From NCBI GenBank assembly GCA_964524705.1, contig CAZGDB010000015.1, forward strand, positions 1 to 41,139: a DNA stretch of 41,139 nucleotides, in the 5' to 3' direction. Shown piece after piece: positions 26,094 through 35,490 of this stretch. The translations under genes and the position numbers were made by a program. This DNA comes from CAZGDB01 sp964524705 (GTDB lineage: Bacteria; Pseudomonadota; Gammaproteobacteria; Berkiellales; Berkiellaceae). Within the stretch, counting starts at the first letter, position 1. Every line of letters begins with the position of its first letter. Below the pieces are notes generated by a model. It saw only the letters and a program-made list of their open reading frames with translations, did not search any database and was not told the DNA's origin.

Positions 26094-26563
26094 TACAGTT
26101 GCTCTATTAATTCTGCGACTAAATTACTGTGATCTTGCGGCGTTAAAACACGCCCCACAACCTGTCCTGCTCCACGCAACACAAGATCTGCCAATGTGTC
26201 ACGTAAATGAGATTTTGCTTCCTCTTGCAACTGTTCAATTTGCCGCTTCGCTTGCTCTATTAAGGCCTTCCCTTCTTCAACTGCATGTTGTTGTGCTTCA
26301 AAATGCAGATGTTCTGCGCGCTGTTTAGCTTCAGATACAATTTCATGAGCATGTTTCCGAGCCTCTAAAACCATCTCTGCTATTTCTGCTTTAGCTTTTT
26401 CAAAAGAAGCTTCTCCCAATTCAGCTGCAGCTAAACCTTTTGCTATCTTATCTTGCCTCACAGCTAAAGCATGCGCCAGCGGAGGCCAAACAAAACGCAA
26501 AGTGAACCACACAAATAAGGCAAACGTAAACATTTGCCCCAATAAGGTTGCATTAATACTCAC
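26093..26563 (-). CDS. atpF: ATP synthase subunit b
   Basis: 156 residues; peripheral stalk of Fo. One N-terminal membrane helix (LGQMFTFALFVWFTLRFVWPPL) followed by a long charged helix rich in Ala, Glu and Lys that forms the dimeric coiled coil. The start is GTG with GGAGGG upstream. Same length as E. coli subunit b. Confidence 0.95.
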   Translation of the reverse strand: MSINATLLGQMFTFALFVWFTLRFVWPPLAHALAVRQDKIAKGLAAAELGEASFEKAKAEIAEMVLEARKHAHEIVSEAKQRAEHLHFEAQQHAVEEGKALIEQAKRQIEQLQEEAKSHLRDTLADLVLRGAGQVVGRVLTPQDHSNLVAELIEQL

Positions 26564-26578
26564 AACAGCCCTCCGTGC

Positions 26579-26902
26579 TTAAGCAGCAGTTGGAAGATAT
26601 TTTACCAATGTCGCCATGAATGGATTTGCGAACGTAAAATACAACGCAATACCAACACCAATCATAGATACAGCATCTAGCAAACCAGCAATAATAAACA
26701 TTTTAACCTGCAAAGTAGCCACCATCTCTGGTTGACGCGCAGCACCTTCCAAAAACTTTCCCCCCAACAAAGCAAAACCTAAAGCTGTGCCAATAGCTGC
26801 AACACCAATCAAAATTACAACCGCAAAAATAGTAGTGCTTTGTAAGCTTTCTACCAATTGAGCTGCCTGAACCCAGTTCGCCCCACTTGCTATTGATTCC
26901 AT
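26579..26902 (-). CDS. atpE: ATP synthase subunit c (longer than usual)
   Basis: 107 residues against 79 in E. coli. Two membrane helices flank the polar loop GGKFLEGAARQPE. The proton-binding carboxylate is D76 in IAGLLDAVSMIG. Compared with E. coli there are about 15 extra residues before the first helix and about 14 after the second. There is no sign of the sodium-binding residue set. AGGAGG lies 9 nt before the ATG, the best ribosome site in the operon, in keeping with its high copy number in the complex. Confidence 0.95.
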   Translation of the reverse strand: MESIASGANWVQAAQLVESLQSTTIFAVVILIGVAAIGTALGFALLGGKFLEGAARQPEMVATLQVKMFIIAGLLDAVSMIGVGIALYFTFANPFMATLVKYLPTAA

Positions 26903-26940
26903 CGTGCTAACCTCCTAATTTAAAGTTTAAAAAAATCCTT

Positions 26941-27714
26941 TTAATGTGCTTCTTTGGCCATACTTAAATAGACAATTGTCAACATCATAAAGATAAACGC
27001 TTGTAATGTAATCACTAAAATATGAAATACTGCCCAAATAAAACCCAAACCCCATTGTGTCATAGGAGGCAACAAGGCTATTAAAATAAAAATTAATTCA
27101 CCAGAATACATATTTCCAAACAGTCGCAACCCTAAAGAAACAGGTTTTGCGCATTCATCAATAGTACGTAAGGCCATATTAAAAGGGGCAAGCTTCCATC
27201 CAAACGGTTGTGTTGAAAATTCTTTTAAAAACCCGATAAACCCTTTAGATTTAAAATTATAAGCCACCAGTACAAAAAAAACACTCAAGGACATTCCTAG
27301 GGTCATATTAGGATCCGCTGTAGGCACAACCCGTAAATATTCCCAACCAAACAAATGATAACCAACCCAAGGTAATAAATCTACAGGCAACAAATCCATG
27401 CAATTCATTAAAAAAATCCAGACAAAGACGGTCATAGCTAAGGGTGCTATTAAGTTATCTTTGCCGTGATAAGTATCTTTAACCTGTTTATCTACAAACT
27501 CAAAAACAATTTCTACAATATTTTGCAACGTCCCAGGAACACCGCTTGTAGCTCGACGTGCAGCCCAAGAAAACAAACCTAAAAAAAACACTCCTAATAT
27601 CCAAGCCACTCCCAGACTGTCAATGTTAAATGCCCAAAATCCCTCACCAACAGACCAGTGAGTTAAGTGGTGGCGAATATAATCTGCTGACTCTATAGGT
27701 CCTTGTATATTCAC
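26941..27714 (-). CDS. atpB: ATP synthase subunit a
   Basis: 257 residues; the Fo stator subunit forming the proton half-channels. Several membrane helices. The essential arginine lies in KPVSLGLRLFGNMYSGELIF. The start is GTG and overlaps the atpI stop by four bases (GTGA). Confidence 0.96.
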   Translation of the reverse strand: MNIQGPIESADYIRHHLTHWSVGEGFWAFNIDSLGVAWILGVFFLGLFSWAARRATSGVPGTLQNIVEIVFEFVDKQVKDTYHGKDNLIAPLAMTVFVWIFLMNCMDLLPVDLLPWVGYHLFGWEYLRVVPTADPNMTLGMSLSVFFVLVAYNFKSKGFIGFLKEFSTQPFGWKLAPFNMALRTIDECAKPVSLGLRLFGNMYSGELIFILIALLPPMTQWGLGFIWAVFHILVITLQAFIFMMLTIVYLSMAKEAH

Positions 27715-28040
27715 GATAACGCTCGCTTTTTATGGTGTGCTTTTTGTCGCAATGACACAAATATGGTGATAAATACTAAAAAAAGCTTCATTGCTATGAA
27801 GCCCGCTAAAACCAAAGAGGCTGGTAGTTTTTTGTATTTAAAAAAAAGAGATAACAACATCATTACAAAAATCCATTTTAAACAATGCGCGAAATAAAAA
27901 CGTCTTAACACGGCTTGTGGTTCTGCATTTTTCCCTATACAGAAAATCCAAAAACAAAACCCTTCTGCTATCCCAGCAGCCGTTGTTCCCAGTACCAGCG
28001 CCATAAATTGCTGTTCAAATCCATACTGCACCTCCCACAA
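27711..28040 (-). CDS. atpI: AtpI-like protein, short N-terminus
   Basis: 109 residues with three or so hydrophobic segments; occupies the atpI position at the head of the operon. AtpI is thought to help assemble the c-ring. RRFYFAHCLKWIFVMMLLSLFFKYK aligns with the conserved FYxGExxK region of the family. The first membrane helix expected in longer AtpI proteins appears to be missing: a stop lies two codons upstream of the TTG start at 28038-28040. That TTG has AGAGG 7 nt upstream. Alternatives in frame are GTG 28031 and ATG 28004. A second ribosome-like site (GGGAGG) is placed for an out-of-frame ATG. Confidence 0.75.
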   Translation of the reverse strand: MWEVQYGFEQQFMALVLGTTAAGIAEGFCFWIFCIGKNAEPQAVLRRFYFAHCLKWIFVMMLLSLFFKYKKLPASLVLAGFIAMKLFLVFITIFVSLRQKAHHKKRALS

Positions 28041-28115
28041 ACATTAACCTCTAGAGCTATTACACTTACTTTGAGTACACCTGAGATCTTTAATATGGGG
28101 TACTGCCGTGCATCC

Positions 28116-28143
28116 AGTATACGGATTTTAAAAATAGGTTCAA
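28116..28143 (-). promoter_or_regulatory. Sigma-70 promoter of the ATP synthase operon
   Basis: Minus strand: TTGAAC (28143-28138), a 16-nt spacer and TATACT (28121-28116), 76 nt before the atpI start. This is the only convincing promoter in the 231-nt gap 28041-28271. The remainder holds an imperfect inverted repeat with GTTAAC arms (about 28154-28185). Confidence 0.6.
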
Positions 28144-28271
28144 TAGGATTACTCAGTTAACCTAAACTTTTTTGTTAGTTTGTTAACCATGTTTTTTTTC
28201 AGCTTCACACCTATGCAGCCTCACCTATTAACACGAACATGATCCAACACTATTGGGTTTTTGTTTTATAA

Positions 28272-29216
28272 TCATCGAATATGATTTAAAATCCCTTCTA
28301 ACTCATTCACATCATTATAGCGAATCACTACACTTCCTTTTCCTTGATGTGTATGTCGAATACTAACAGGGGCACCTAATTTATCCGCAAGGTCACGTTC
28401 TAGCCCCGTAATATTAGGATCTCTCACCACAAAAGTGTTTTCACGATCAACATTACGCTCCCCATCAACACCGGCTTGTAACCGTGCAACAATTCTTTCT
28501 GTTTCACGAACAGACAAACCTCGCAATTTAATTGTGCGTGCAACTTGAATTTGTAAATGTTCAGACAAACCCAACAAAGCTTTTGCATGTCCCGCGCCAA
28601 TAACACCATCAGCCAACATCGTTTGTACTTCTTCAGGCAAAGTTAATAATCGCAAAGCATTGGTAACTCCGGTACGCGATTTACCTACCATCTCTGAAAC
28701 TTGCGCATGTGTAAGATCGTTTTCTTCTAGAATACGTTGAAGCGCTTGCGCTTCTTCCATCGGATTTAAATTTTCTCTTTGTATGTTTTCTATTAACCCG
28801 ACAATAAGCGCATCATGATCTGAAAAAGGACGAACAATACAAGGGGCTTGTTCTAACCCCGCCAGATCAGAAGCACGATAACGTCGTTCCCCAGCAACAA
28901 TTTCATATTTGCCAGGCTCACCCATTTTAGGACGCACCAAAATGGGCTGTAAAACACCTTGCGTCTTAATAGATTCTGCTAAAGATAAAATACCTTCTTC
29001 ACTTAAAGTTTTACGTGGTTGAAACGGCCCTGGCTCTAAAGCACTCAATGGTAAAAAACGAATACCATCTTCTGTTGCCCCTAAATCAGTACGCTCTGTT
29101 TGTGCAGGAACCACCACTGGGATTGTCGGCACTTCTTCTACCATGAGATCTAAATCTAAAGAAGATCCTAATAACTCTGTTAAACCTTTACCCAAAGAAC
29201 GTCTTTTTTGACTCAC
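28272..29216 (-). CDS. parB: Chromosome-partitioning protein ParB
   Basis: 314 residues. Binds parS, spreads as a CTP-dependent clamp and works with ParA to segregate origins. The CTP-binding motif is GERRYR (109-114) with ENIQRENLNPMEEA after it. A helix-turn-helix (THAQVSEMVGKSRTGVTNALRL, about 169-190) contacts parS. A C-terminal dimerisation region follows. The start overlaps the parA stop by four bases. Its probable targets, two full TGTTCCACGTGGAACA sites and a truncated one, lie at the right end of this window. Confidence 0.96.
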   Translation of the reverse strand: MSQKRRSLGKGLTELLGSSLDLDLMVEEVPTIPVVVPAQTERTDLGATEDGIRFLPLSALEPGPFQPRKTLSEEGILSLAESIKTQGVLQPILVRPKMGEPGKYEIVAGERRYRASDLAGLEQAPCIVRPFSDHDALIVGLIENIQRENLNPMEEAQALQRILEENDLTHAQVSEMVGKSRTGVTNALRLLTLPEEVQTMLADGVIGAGHAKALLGLSEHLQIQVARTIKLRGLSVRETERIVARLQAGVDGERNVDRENTFVVRDPNITGLERDLADKLGAPVSIRHTHQGKGSVVIRYNDVNELEGILNHIR

Positions 29217-30046
29217 GACACCATCTCCTCATGTGTTTCTGTTGGGACAGTAACATTTTTTAAATTCTCTTTAACTGCATTTTTTTGTAGCCTTTTTAAT
29301 AACTCATGAGTAAAAACCACATAAGCAGTAGCTCCCCTACAAGTACGATCATACAATATTGCTGGCAATCCATGGCTTGGCGCTTCGGCTAAGCGTACAT
29401 TACGAGGGATTGTAGTTTGAAAAAGGGTGTTACCAAAATGATCAGCAAGTTGTTCTGAAACCTCTAAACATAAACGGCTGCGTGTATCAAACATGGTTCG
29501 CAAAATACCCAATAATTTAAAATTAGGATTTAAGTTTTCTTTAATCTGCGTAAACGTATTCATTAAATCAGATAAGCCTTCCAACGCATAATATTCACAC
29601 TGCATAGTAATCAACAAATGTGTTGCAACACAAAAAGCGTTCAACGTTAATACATTCAAAGAAGGAGGGCAATCAATTAAAATAAAATCATAATTATCTT
29701 TAACTGGCGCCAATAACTCTCTTAAACAAAAATGATGGTTTGGTTTTTTTAATAATGCGATTTCTGCAGCCGTTAAATCTCTATTCGCCGGCAATAAATC
29801 ATAACCTGCCGGTGTTTGCATAAAACAGCTCTGTTTGAAGTCCGCTTGGCCTTGTAAAAACTCATTCATGGAATATTCAAGTTTTAACTTATGAACTCCA
29901 CTCCCCATGGTTGCATTACCCTGTGGATCTAAGTCAATAACCAACACCCTAAAAGGTTTGGCGGCTAATACGGCTGCGACATTAACGCAGCTAGTTGTCT
30001 TACCAACACCGCCTTTTTGGTTGGCGAATGCAAGAATGTGCGTCAC
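29213..30046 (-). CDS. parA: Chromosome-partitioning ATPase ParA (Soj)
   Basis: 277 residues. A deviant Walker A ATPase, KGGVGKTT (11-18), with Walker A' DLDPQGN and Walker B DFILIDCPPSL. The short N-terminus, lacking a helix-turn-helix, is typical of chromosomal ParA. The start is GTG with AGGGA 6-7 nt upstream. It directly follows mnmG with a 42-nt gap in which rsmG would normally sit. Confidence 0.96.
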   Translation of the reverse strand: MTHILAFANQKGGVGKTTSCVNVAAVLAAKPFRVLVIDLDPQGNATMGSGVHKLKLEYSMNEFLQGQADFKQSCFMQTPAGYDLLPANRDLTAAEIALLKKPNHHFCLRELLAPVKDNYDFILIDCPPSLNVLTLNAFCVATHLLITMQCEYYALEGLSDLMNTFTQIKENLNPNFKLLGILRTMFDTRSRLCLEVSEQLADHFGNTLFQTTIPRNVRLAEAPSHGLPAILYDRTCRGATAYVVFTHELLKRLQKNAVKENLKNVTVPTETHEEMVS

Positions 30047-30088
30047 AGTATGTCCCTAATGCTAAAGCTTTAGCCTATTATCCAGAAT

Positions 30089-31978
30089 TTAGTGATCTGC
30101 AAGCAAGTATTTTTCTTTTTCCTGCTTAGATCTCAGATGTACCAACAACAATGACAAGGCAGCCTTGGTAATTCCAGGGATCCGACTAGCCATTCCTAAG
30201 GTGGTTGGACGCACCTTTTGTAGTTTTTCAGCTACCTCATTAGAAAACCCCTTCACTTTTAAAAAATCAAAGTCAGCCGGAATTTTAAAGTTTTGATACT
30301 TCTCTAACCGATCAACCTCTTCTTCTTGACGTTGAATATATCCTGCATACTTTGTTTGTATGTCAACTTGCTGAAACACAGCCTCGCTGTAGGAAGCTGT
30401 AATTTGTGGCACACACCCTAACAACACTTCTAATTGAATTTCAGGTCTTTTCAAAAGTTCTTGTAATTTTAAAGACTGAGACAAAGCAATCCCAAAGGTT
30501 TCTTGTATAACTACAGCCTCAGAAGAAGAGGGGTGTAACGTATAATTTTGCAAATCTGTTTTTAAGGTTTCTATCTGATTTTGTTTTTGTTCAAACGCTC
30601 TCCACTGTTCAGTGGTTACAACCCCTAAGGAATAACCTATAGGCGTTAAACGTAAATCGGCATTATCTTCACGTAACAACAATCGATACTCTGCTCGACT
30701 AGTAAACATACGATAAGGTTCTTGTGTTCCTTGCGTAATCAGATCGTCAATTAACACCCCTATATAACTCGTTTGACGAGTAGGATGCCAGGGTGCTAAA
30801 TCTTGTGCACGGCGGGCGGCATTAATTCCTGCAACAACCCCTTGTGCAGCAGCTTCCTCATAACCCGTCGTGCCATTAATTTGTCCAGCAAAAAACAAAC
30901 CTGGGATTGCACGTGTTTCTAAGCTTGGCAGCAACGCTTGTGGGTCAAAAAAATCATACTCAATTGCATAACCAGGACGAGTAATACACGCATTTTCAAA
31001 ACCAGGCACAGATCTAATAAATGCTAATTGCGCTTCATAGCCTAAACAGGTAGAAAGACCATTAGGGTAAATTTCATAAGTCGTTAACCCTTCTGGCTCT
31101 ACAAAAATCTGATGCGACTCTTTTTCAGAAAAAGCCATCACTTTTTTATCAATAGAAGGGCAATACCGTGGGCCTTCTGCTAAATAATCATAACGCGAAG
31201 CTTCTAAGTTTTTACGAATAATGTCATGTGTTTTTGCTGTGGTGTGAGTAATATAACAAGGGATCTGACGTGGATGATCTTCACGTTTTCCCAAAAAAGA
31301 AAACACGGGAACAGGCGTATCTCCATATTGTGGTTCCATGACAGAAAAATCTATCGTTCTAGCATCTAATCGAGGTGGTGTCCCGGTTTTTAATCTTCCT
31401 TGTGGTAAGTTCAGCTCTCGCAAACGATGCGCCAATGTATTAGAAGGCAATTCGCCTGCTCTACCACCTTCTTGTGTTTTCATCCCCACATGTATTTTTC
31501 CGGCCAAAAAAGTTCCCGTGGTCATTACTATGTTTTCAGACAAAAACTTAATGCCACATTGGGTTACCACCCCTTGCACACCATTAGCATCCACAATTAA
31601 ATCATCAACGGGTTGTTGAAAAAAACTTAAGTTAGGAGTGTTCTCTACGGCTTCACGAACAGCTTGTTTATATAATAATCTGTCTGCTTGCGCTCGTGTT
31701 GCACGTACTGCAGGACCTTTGCTAGCATTTAAAATTCTAAAATGTATACCAGCTAGATCTGCAGCACGCCCCATGACTCCACCTAAGGCATCAATTTCTT
31801 TTACCAAATGTCCTTTTCCAATCCCTCCAATAGAAGGATTGCATGACATTTGTCCAATCGTTTCTATACTATGCGTAATCAATAAAGTTTTTACACCAGC
31901 ACGTGCTGCAGCCAATGCCGCTTCCACACCCGCATGGCCTCCCCCAATTACAATGACGTCATAACGTGCCAAAGCCAT
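30089..31978 (-). CDS. mnmG: tRNA uridine-34 5-carboxymethylaminomethyl synthesis enzyme MnmG (GidA)
   Basis: 629 residues, exactly the E. coli length, when started at the ATG 31976-31978, which has AGAGGGT upstream; an upstream in-frame start adds 11 unlikely residues. FAD-binding GGGHAGVEAALAAAR at the N-terminus, CNPSIGGIGKGHLVKEIDALGG and GYEEAAAQG are family signatures. With MnmE it modifies U34 of several tRNAs. The start is 17 nt after the mnmE stop. Confidence 0.97.
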   Translation of the reverse strand: MALARYDVIVIGGGHAGVEAALAAARAGVKTLLITHSIETIGQMSCNPSIGGIGKGHLVKEIDALGGVMGRAADLAGIHFRILNASKGPAVRATRAQADRLLYKQAVREAVENTPNLSFFQQPVDDLIVDANGVQGVVTQCGIKFLSENIVMTTGTFLAGKIHVGMKTQEGGRAGELPSNTLAHRLRELNLPQGRLKTGTPPRLDARTIDFSVMEPQYGDTPVPVFSFLGKREDHPRQIPCYITHTTAKTHDIIRKNLEASRYDYLAEGPRYCPSIDKKVMAFSEKESHQIFVEPEGLTTYEIYPNGLSTCLGYEAQLAFIRSVPGFENACITRPGYAIEYDFFDPQALLPSLETRAIPGLFFAGQINGTTGYEEAAAQGVVAGINAARRAQDLAPWHPTRQTSYIGVLIDDLITQGTQEPYRMFTSRAEYRLLLREDNADLRLTPIGYSLGVVTTEQWRAFEQKQNQIETLKTDLQNYTLHPSSSEAVVIQETFGIALSQSLKLQELLKRPEIQLEVLLGCVPQITASYSEAVFQQVDIQTKYAGYIQRQEEEVDRLEKYQNFKIPADFDFLKVKGFSNEVAEKLQKVRPTTLGMASRIPGITKAALSLLLVHLRSKQEKEKYLLADH

Positions 31979-31995
31979 AGTACCCTCTGTTTTTT

Positions 31996-33351
31996 TTATT
32001 TCCCTACACAAAAGGAAGAAAAAATCTCTCCTAATAATGTGTCGGTGGTATGTTGCCCTATAATTTGTCCTAAAGAAACTTGCGCTAATCTCAAATCTTC
32101 TGCTATTAAATCTAAACCCTGTTGCGCCCGTATAGCATCAACCGCATTTTCTATATGTGTTTTCGTTTGAACCAATGCTTCTAAATGTCTTCTACGTGCA
32201 GAAAACAAACCTTCTTCTCCTTTACAGGCTTTTGCAATTAAATACTTCACTAAAGACTCAACCCCTTGGCCAGTCTTTACGCTAATATTAAACACTGTAC
32301 CTAAATAATGATCCAATACTGGGCCCGGAATATGCGGTGTGTTTTCTGTTTTATTAATAACAAAAACAACATTTTTTTCTGGATACTCCGCCAAAAACAC
32401 CTTGGCTTCTTCTGCCGTTAACAGTGCATCCGCTTCCATCATATAAAGTACAACATCTGCAGCCCGTATAGCTTTTTGTGCACGCCTAATCCCTTCTTGC
32501 TCAATCGTGTTGTCGGTTTGTCTAAAACCTGCTGTATCCACCAACTCACACTGTTCTCCAAACAACATACAAGTTTGTTTTAAAACATCTCGCGTTGTTC
32601 CTGGAATATCTGAAACAATCGCATTTTCATTTTGTGCAAGCAAATTAAACAAACTAGACTTGCCTACATTCGGTTTTCCAACCATCACAAAAGATTGCTG
32701 ATCTTGTAAAATAGCGCCTTGCTTTGCTTTTTGTAACAAAAAGTCTAATTCTGTTTGCACTTGTTTTACATTTTCCGTCAATACTGCAGAAGACCAAAAA
32801 GGAATATCTTCATCTGAAAAATCTATTGCGGCTTCTACAAACTTTCTGATTTCCATAATTTTTCGATCGAGTTCTTTTACTTTTTCAGAAAAAACACCTT
32901 GCAGAGAAAGATAAGCACCCTGTACAGCCTCTTTATGATTTGCGTGAATTAGATCTGAAATAGCTTCAGCTTGCGCCAAATCTATTTTTTGATTTAAAAA
33001 AGCACGAAGGGTAAATTCTCCTGGCTCTGCCATTCGAGCCCCCCAACTACAGAGCGTCTGTAACAGCAAATCAACAATCACTGGATTACCATGAGGGTGT
33101 AATTCTACAACTTCTTCGCCTGTAAAAGAAAACGGGGCTTTAAAATAAACCGCTAACCCGTGATCAAGAGTTATCCCTTCTTGATCTAAAAAATTTACAT
33201 AATGTGCATAACGCGGGTTTAATATTTTTCGGTTCGTCAGCTTAAGCGCTAACCTATATGCTTCTTTTCCAGATAAGCGCACAATCGCAACCCCAGATCG
33301 ACCTCTGGGAGTTGCTAGTGCGACAATTGTATCTGTATCAGCATGTAACAT
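31996..33351 (-). CDS. mnmE: tRNA modification GTPase MnmE (TrmE)
   Basis: 451 residues. N-terminal folate-binding domain (IVALATPRGRSGVAIVRLSG), a helical domain split by a Ras-like G domain: G1 GKPNVGKSS (225-233), DIPGTTRD, DTAG and NKTE. The C-terminus is CVGK, the C-(I/L/V)-GK motif that carries the catalytic cysteine region. Forms a complex with MnmG. The ATG is 3 nt after the yidC stop. Confidence 0.97.
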   Translation of the reverse strand: MLHADTDTIVALATPRGRSGVAIVRLSGKEAYRLALKLTNRKILNPRYAHYVNFLDQEGITLDHGLAVYFKAPFSFTGEEVVELHPHGNPVIVDLLLQTLCSWGARMAEPGEFTLRAFLNQKIDLAQAEAISDLIHANHKEAVQGAYLSLQGVFSEKVKELDRKIMEIRKFVEAAIDFSDEDIPFWSSAVLTENVKQVQTELDFLLQKAKQGAILQDQQSFVMVGKPNVGKSSLFNLLAQNENAIVSDIPGTTRDVLKQTCMLFGEQCELVDTAGFRQTDNTIEQEGIRRAQKAIRAADVVLYMMEADALLTAEEAKVFLAEYPEKNVVFVINKTENTPHIPGPVLDHYLGTVFNISVKTGQGVESLVKYLIAKACKGEEGLFSARRRHLEALVQTKTHIENAVDAIRAQQGLDLIAEDLRLAQVSLGQIIGQHTTDTLLGEIFSSFCVGK

Positions 33352-33354
33352 TAT

Positions 33355-34911
33355 TTAATCCATTTGACGCTGTATAATCCATTGTTGCAACATCGATAAG
33401 ATATTGTTGAACAACCAATACAACATTAACCCAGACGGGAAGTTTAAAAATAATGCCGTAAAAATGACTGGCATAAATAGGAACATTTTTGCTTGAATAG
33501 GATCTACCGGAGTAGGGTTCATCTTTTGCTGCAAGAACATACTCGCCCCCATAAAGAGTGGCAACAGATAATAAGGGTCTTTAGAAGATAAATCTGTGAT
33601 CCACAAGAAAAATGGCGCATGTCTGAGTTCCACACTTTCCAATAAAACATAATACAGTGCTATAAAAACAGGCACCTGTACCAAGATCGGCAAACAACCA
33701 CCCAATGGGTTTACTTTTTCACGTTTATACAACTCCATCATTGCTTTTGAAAAATCTTGTTTGTTGTCTCCGAAGCGATCTTTAAGTTGTTGTATTTTTG
33801 GTTGTAAGTTTTTCATACGCCGCATAGAACGTACACTTACGGCTGATAATTTAAAGAATGCTAATTTTATACATAAAGTAACCCCAATAATCGCCAATCC
33901 CCAATTACCAACAACCAGATAGATTTTTTTCATTATCCAAAAAAGGAACTGTGAGATTGGCCATAAAAAACCATAGTCGATTGTTAGATCTAAACCTGGC
34001 GCTATACTTTTTAAAGTTTCAGCAACTTCTGGTCCTATATACAAAGTAACGGAATCTTGGGCGGTTTGTCCAAGCGTTAAGTTTTGTTTTTGTGACATTT
34101 GACCTAAGATATATTTATGATCTGTTTGTGCTTGACCATAATAGATATGTTGCTGGCTATTGTTTGGAATAATTGCAGTCAGGAAATAACGTTCTAGTGT
34201 TGCAATCCAACCACCACCTATCGTTTTTTCTAAAGGTTGTTTTTTTAAATCATCAAAGCGAACCTTGGTAAAGGGCGCATCCGGCAAATACATTGCACCC
34301 CCTTGATACATTTGAACAGCATCAATTCCGCTAGCTTCTTTGCCGTCAAATTTTCTTTGCACTTGATTATAGAACTGTATAGTTATGTCAGCTTTGCTGG
34401 TATCTACCACACGTTGCTCTAATGCTACTTTATACTCACCTCTTGAAAAGATGTATTTTTTTTCTACTTTAAGCCCATCAACTGTGCTAGTTAATAATAC
34501 GGTTAATTGTGATGCTCCATCTTCTAGCGTATATGCTTTTTTATCAGCGCGATATTCGGTCTTTAAATGCTTATGGGTTTCTGGATTAATGAGTCCAGAT
34601 TGTAAAACATAAAATCTTTCTGATGTGTTATCTAGTAATGCAAAAGGTTCAGCAAAATCTTTAGCCTGTGAATACTTTTTCAAGGTAGCCTGAACAATAT
34701 CTCCTTGACCATTCAAGGTAACTTTCAACACATCTGTATCTACGGTAATCTTGTTTTCTTGGTTTTCTATAGGTGTGATGGTTTCAACATTTTGCGTCAT
34801 AACCACAGGCACAGGCACAGGAGCCGTAGGTTGTTCTTTAACGTAAATAAAATATATCAATCCTGCTAATGCTGCCCATAACAACAGTCTGGCATTTGCT
34901 AACCCTTTCAT
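33355..34911 (-). CDS. yidC: Membrane protein insertase YidC
   Basis: 518 residues. One N-terminal membrane helix (LLLWAALAGLIYFIYV), a large periplasmic beta domain (about 50-320), then five core helices containing NWGLAIIGVTLCIKLAFF and QKMNPTPVDPIQAKMFLFMPVIFTALF. Inserts proteins such as AtpE and AtpB into the inner membrane. The ATG overlaps the yidD stop (ATGA). Confidence 0.96.
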   Translation of the reverse strand: MKGLANARLLLWAALAGLIYFIYVKEQPTAPVPVPVVMTQNVETITPIENQENKITVDTDVLKVTLNGQGDIVQATLKKYSQAKDFAEPFALLDNTSERFYVLQSGLINPETHKHLKTEYRADKKAYTLEDGASQLTVLLTSTVDGLKVEKKYIFSRGEYKVALEQRVVDTSKADITIQFYNQVQRKFDGKEASGIDAVQMYQGGAMYLPDAPFTKVRFDDLKKQPLEKTIGGGWIATLERYFLTAIIPNNSQQHIYYGQAQTDHKYILGQMSQKQNLTLGQTAQDSVTLYIGPEVAETLKSIAPGLDLTIDYGFLWPISQFLFWIMKKIYLVVGNWGLAIIGVTLCIKLAFFKLSAVSVRSMRRMKNLQPKIQQLKDRFGDNKQDFSKAMMELYKREKVNPLGGCLPILVQVPVFIALYYVLLESVELRHAPFFLWITDLSSKDPYYLLPLFMGASMFLQQKMNPTPVDPIQAKMFLFMPVIFTALFLNFPSGLMLYWLFNNILSMLQQWIIQRQMD

Positions 34912-35165
34912 ATGTTCTTTCCTTTGTGATCCTCAATAAGAGGAAGTTCATCAATTCCTCCTGCATGCCACGGATGGCATTTCAGAAGTCTTTTTAGTCC
35001 AAAAACTAATCCTGCAAATCCACGTGTAGTAATAGCTTGTCGCATATATTCAGAACAAGAGGGGTAAAATCGACAATTGCTTCCTAGGTAAGGAGAGCAA
35101 CAATATTGATAAGCGGTTATGCTGCTTAAGAACAGCTTTAAGGTGTACTGCTTAATTTTGCCCAT
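34908..35165 (-). CDS. yidD: Membrane protein insertion efficiency factor YidD
   Basis: 85 residues. Contains YQYCCSPYLGSNCRFYPSCSEYMRQAI and LKRLLKCHPWHAGGIDELP, both diagnostic of YidD, including the conserved Cys residues. An amphipathic N-terminal helix attaches it to the membrane. It overlaps rnpA by 28 nt at its start and yidC by 4 nt at its end. Confidence 0.95.
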   Translation of the reverse strand: MGKIKQYTLKLFLSSITAYQYCCSPYLGSNCRFYPSCSEYMRQAITTRGFAGLVFGLKRLLKCHPWHAGGIDELPLIEDHKGKNI

Positions 35166-35485
35166 AATTCTGTTATTGCCTGCTTCATCACAAGTCGATC
35201 GCTCAATTTTCTTTTCACTACAAAAACAAGATCTGTATCTGCAAAGACCTGTTTTTGTTTTCTAAAATATTCGCGCACTTGCCTACGTAGATAATTTCTA
35301 TCTGTTGCTCTTGCAACAAAACGTTTAGAGAAGGCTATTCCTAATCGGGCAACGCTCAGCGTATTTTTTTTTTGATATACAGTAAAGGTGTTTGTTTTCA
35401 AGACGCATCTAGGGTCTTGAAAAACAAACTTAAACTCACCAGGGGTGAGCAACTTATTCCTTTTATCAAACGTCTCTCTTAGCAA
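35138..35485 (-). CDS. rnpA: Ribonuclease P protein component
   Basis: 115 residues, basic. Binds the RNase P RNA and aids 5' maturation of tRNAs. Conserved FVF near the N-terminus (KFVFQDPR), LGIAFSKRFVARATDRNYLRRQVREYFR (the RNR-type helix, here RNYLRR) and DLVFVVKRKL. The start is TTG, 5 nt after the rpmH stop, and lacks a clear ribosome site, so it probably depends on coupling to rpmH. Confidence 0.94.
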   Translation of the reverse strand: MLRETFDKRNKLLTPGEFKFVFQDPRCVLKTNTFTVYQKKNTLSVARLGIAFSKRFVARATDRNYLRRQVREYFRKQKQVFADTDLVFVVKRKLSDRLVMKQAITELWAKLSSTP

Positions 35486-35490
35486 GTCAA

